DNA from: Gammaproteobacteria bacterium
GTDB lineage: Bacteria > Pseudomonadota > Gammaproteobacteria > Eutrophobiales > Eutrophobiaceae
Assembly (NCBI GenBank): GCA_009843675.1
Contig: VYCZ01000399.1
Location: forward strand, 1-7,035
DNA: 7,035 nucleotides
Direction of reading: 5' to 3'
Shown here: piece by piece, positions 6,115 through 7,035 of the stretch
Layout of the letters: every line of letters starts with the position of its first letter
How positions within the stretch are numbered: the first letter of the stretch is position 1
Position numbers and translations under genes: made by a program
The notes under the pieces: model-generated
What the model saw: the letters and a program-made list of their open reading frames with translations, nothing else
The model's database searches: none
Told to the model about the DNA's origin: nothing

Positions 6115-7035
6115 ATGCCCGGTCGAAATTTTTTACACATACCCGGTCCGACGATCGTGCCCCAGCGCATCCGCAATGCCATGGCCATAGAACAGGAGGA
6201 CATGCGCGCGGCGGATTTCCCGGAGTTCACCCTGCCGCTGTTCAACGACCTGAAAAAGATATTCAAAACGGAGACGGGGCGAATATTCATCTTTCCCTCT
6301 TCCGGCACCGGGGCCTGGGAAGCCGCCATCAGCAATACCCTGTCGCCGGGCGACAAGGTGCTGATGTCGCATTTCGGCCAGTTCAGCATGCTGTGGGTGG
6401 ACATGTGCCGCCGGCACGGCCTGGACGTGAACGCCATTGAGATGGACTGGGGCGAGGGCGTGCCCGTGGAACGCTACGCTGAAATTCTGAAGGCGGATAC
6501 CAACAAGGAAATCAAGGCCGTATTCGCCACACACAACGAGACCGCGACCGGGGTAAAAAGCGATATTCCCGGTGTTCGTAAAGCCCTGGATGAGGCGGAT
6601 CACCCGGCCATGTTGTATGTCGATGCGGTGAGTTCCCTGGCCAGCCTCGATTTCCGCATGGATGAATGGGGCGTGGACCTGGCGGTATCCGGCTCCCAGA
6701 AAGGCTTCATGCTGCCTACCGGTCTCGGGATTATCGGGGCCAGTGAAAAAGCCCTGGCCGCCCGGGAGAGTGCGGCCCTGCCGCGCACGTATTTCTCCTT
6801 CGACGACATGATCGCCGCGAACGACAACGGTTATTTCCCCTACACCCCCAATACCATCTATCTCAGGGGGTTGCGGGAATCCGTCAACATGCTCATGGAG
6901 GAAGGCCTGGACAACGTGTTTGCCCGCCATACGCGCATGGCCGTCGCGGTGCGCAAGGCGGTGGCCGCGTGGGGCCTGTCCCTGGTCGCCAGGGACGAGA
7001 AATGGTATTCCGATACGGTCAGCGCGGTACGGGTG
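6115..7035 (+). CDS. Class V aminotransferase, serine/aspartate-glyoxylate type, 3' end outside the window
   Basis: The frame is open for 307 codons to the last base, with no stop; relatives are about 390-400 residues, so roughly a quarter is missing. It is a fold-type I PLP enzyme of the AGXT/SgaA group. These enzymes transfer an amino group, typically from serine, alanine or aspartate, to glyoxylate. Visible features are the N-terminal HIPGPT (8-13), SSGTGAWEAAI (62-72) in the cofactor phosphate cup with W68, THNETATGV (139-147), the pyridine-binding aspartate D170 in YVDAVSS, and the Schiff-base lysine K196 in SGSQKGFMLP. PRTYFSFDDM and PYTPNT follow downstream. The segment around 29-38 reads DMRAADFPEF, where the serine-glyoxylate and bacterial aspartate-glyoxylate (BhcA) enzymes I recall have DHR-P-F, so substrate contacts may differ. 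Donor choice (serine, aspartate or other) cannot be settled here. It diverges from the class III aminotransferase and may share its regulation. Confidence 0.92.
   Translation, partial: MPGRNFLHIPGPTIVPQRIRNAMAIEQEDMRAADFPEFTLPLFNDLKKIFKTETGRIFIFPSSGTGAWEAAISNTLSPGDKVLMSHFGQFSMLWVDMCRRHGLDVNAIEMDWGEGVPVERYAEILKADTNKEIKAVFATHNETATGVKSDIPGVRKALDEADHPAMLYVDAVSSLASLDFRMDEWGVDLAVSGSQKGFMLPTGLGIIGASEKALAARESAALPRTYFSFDDMIAANDNGYFPYTPNTIYLRGLRESVNMLMEEGLDNVFARHTRMAVAVRKAVAAWGLSLVARDEKWYSDTVSAVRV

Noticed and set aside
6133..6930. 265-codon open frame on the minus strand
   Set aside because: It lies wholly antisense to the class V aminotransferase, whose motifs are intact. The protein is rich in His, Gly and Val as expected of a shadow frame in GC-rich DNA, with no recognisable domain.

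Overview
The window reads as a Gram-negative, proteobacterial chromosome segment, most likely gammaproteobacterial. The evidence is a TonB-dependent outer-membrane receptor with signal peptide, TonB box and terminal aromatic residue, together with dense bacterial genes and good Shine-Dalgarno sites. I cannot name a genus. Most of the window is GC-rich (about 60% in most rows I counted by eye), while the first 0.9 kb is nearer 50% and the region upstream of the receptor is AT-richer still.

Layout. Left edge, 1-922 (+): the 3' part of a YcgL/RlaP-type predicted nucleotidyltransferase whose start lies outside the window, closely coupled to a 76-residue uncharacterised protein. 931-1698 (-): a classical short-chain dehydrogenase/reductase that converges on the small gene with only 8 bp between the stops. 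1699-1942: an AT-rich divergent intergenic region. 1943-4300 (+): a 785-residue TonB-dependent receptor, closed by a strong hairpin terminator at 4323-4354 that also serves the facing gene. 4369-5772 (-): a class III (omega-type) PLP aminotransferase. 5773-6114: a 342-bp divergent intergenic region with a possible extended -10 element, a spaced direct repeat and a leader hairpin. 6115-7035 (+): the first 307 codons of a class V aminotransferase of the serine/aspartate-glyoxylate type, open at the right edge and therefore without a visible stop.

How the genes may work together. From the SDR to the right edge, the genes look like an accessory catabolic locus. It has an outer-membrane importer, an NAD-type alcohol/carbonyl dehydrogenase, and two PLP transaminases of unrelated fold types that diverge from one control region. 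A simple model is uptake of an amine- or amino-acid-containing compound, removal of its amino group by the class III enzyme, and further amino-group exchange with glyoxylate by the class V enzyme. This is inference from gene content; the substrate is not visible in the sequence. The nucleotidyltransferase pair at the left looks like a separate unit of different base composition. I see no tRNA, rRNA, CRISPR array, insertion sequence or phage gene. I found no clearly new system; the best leads are the nucleotidyltransferase/small-protein pair and the divergent aminotransferase pair.
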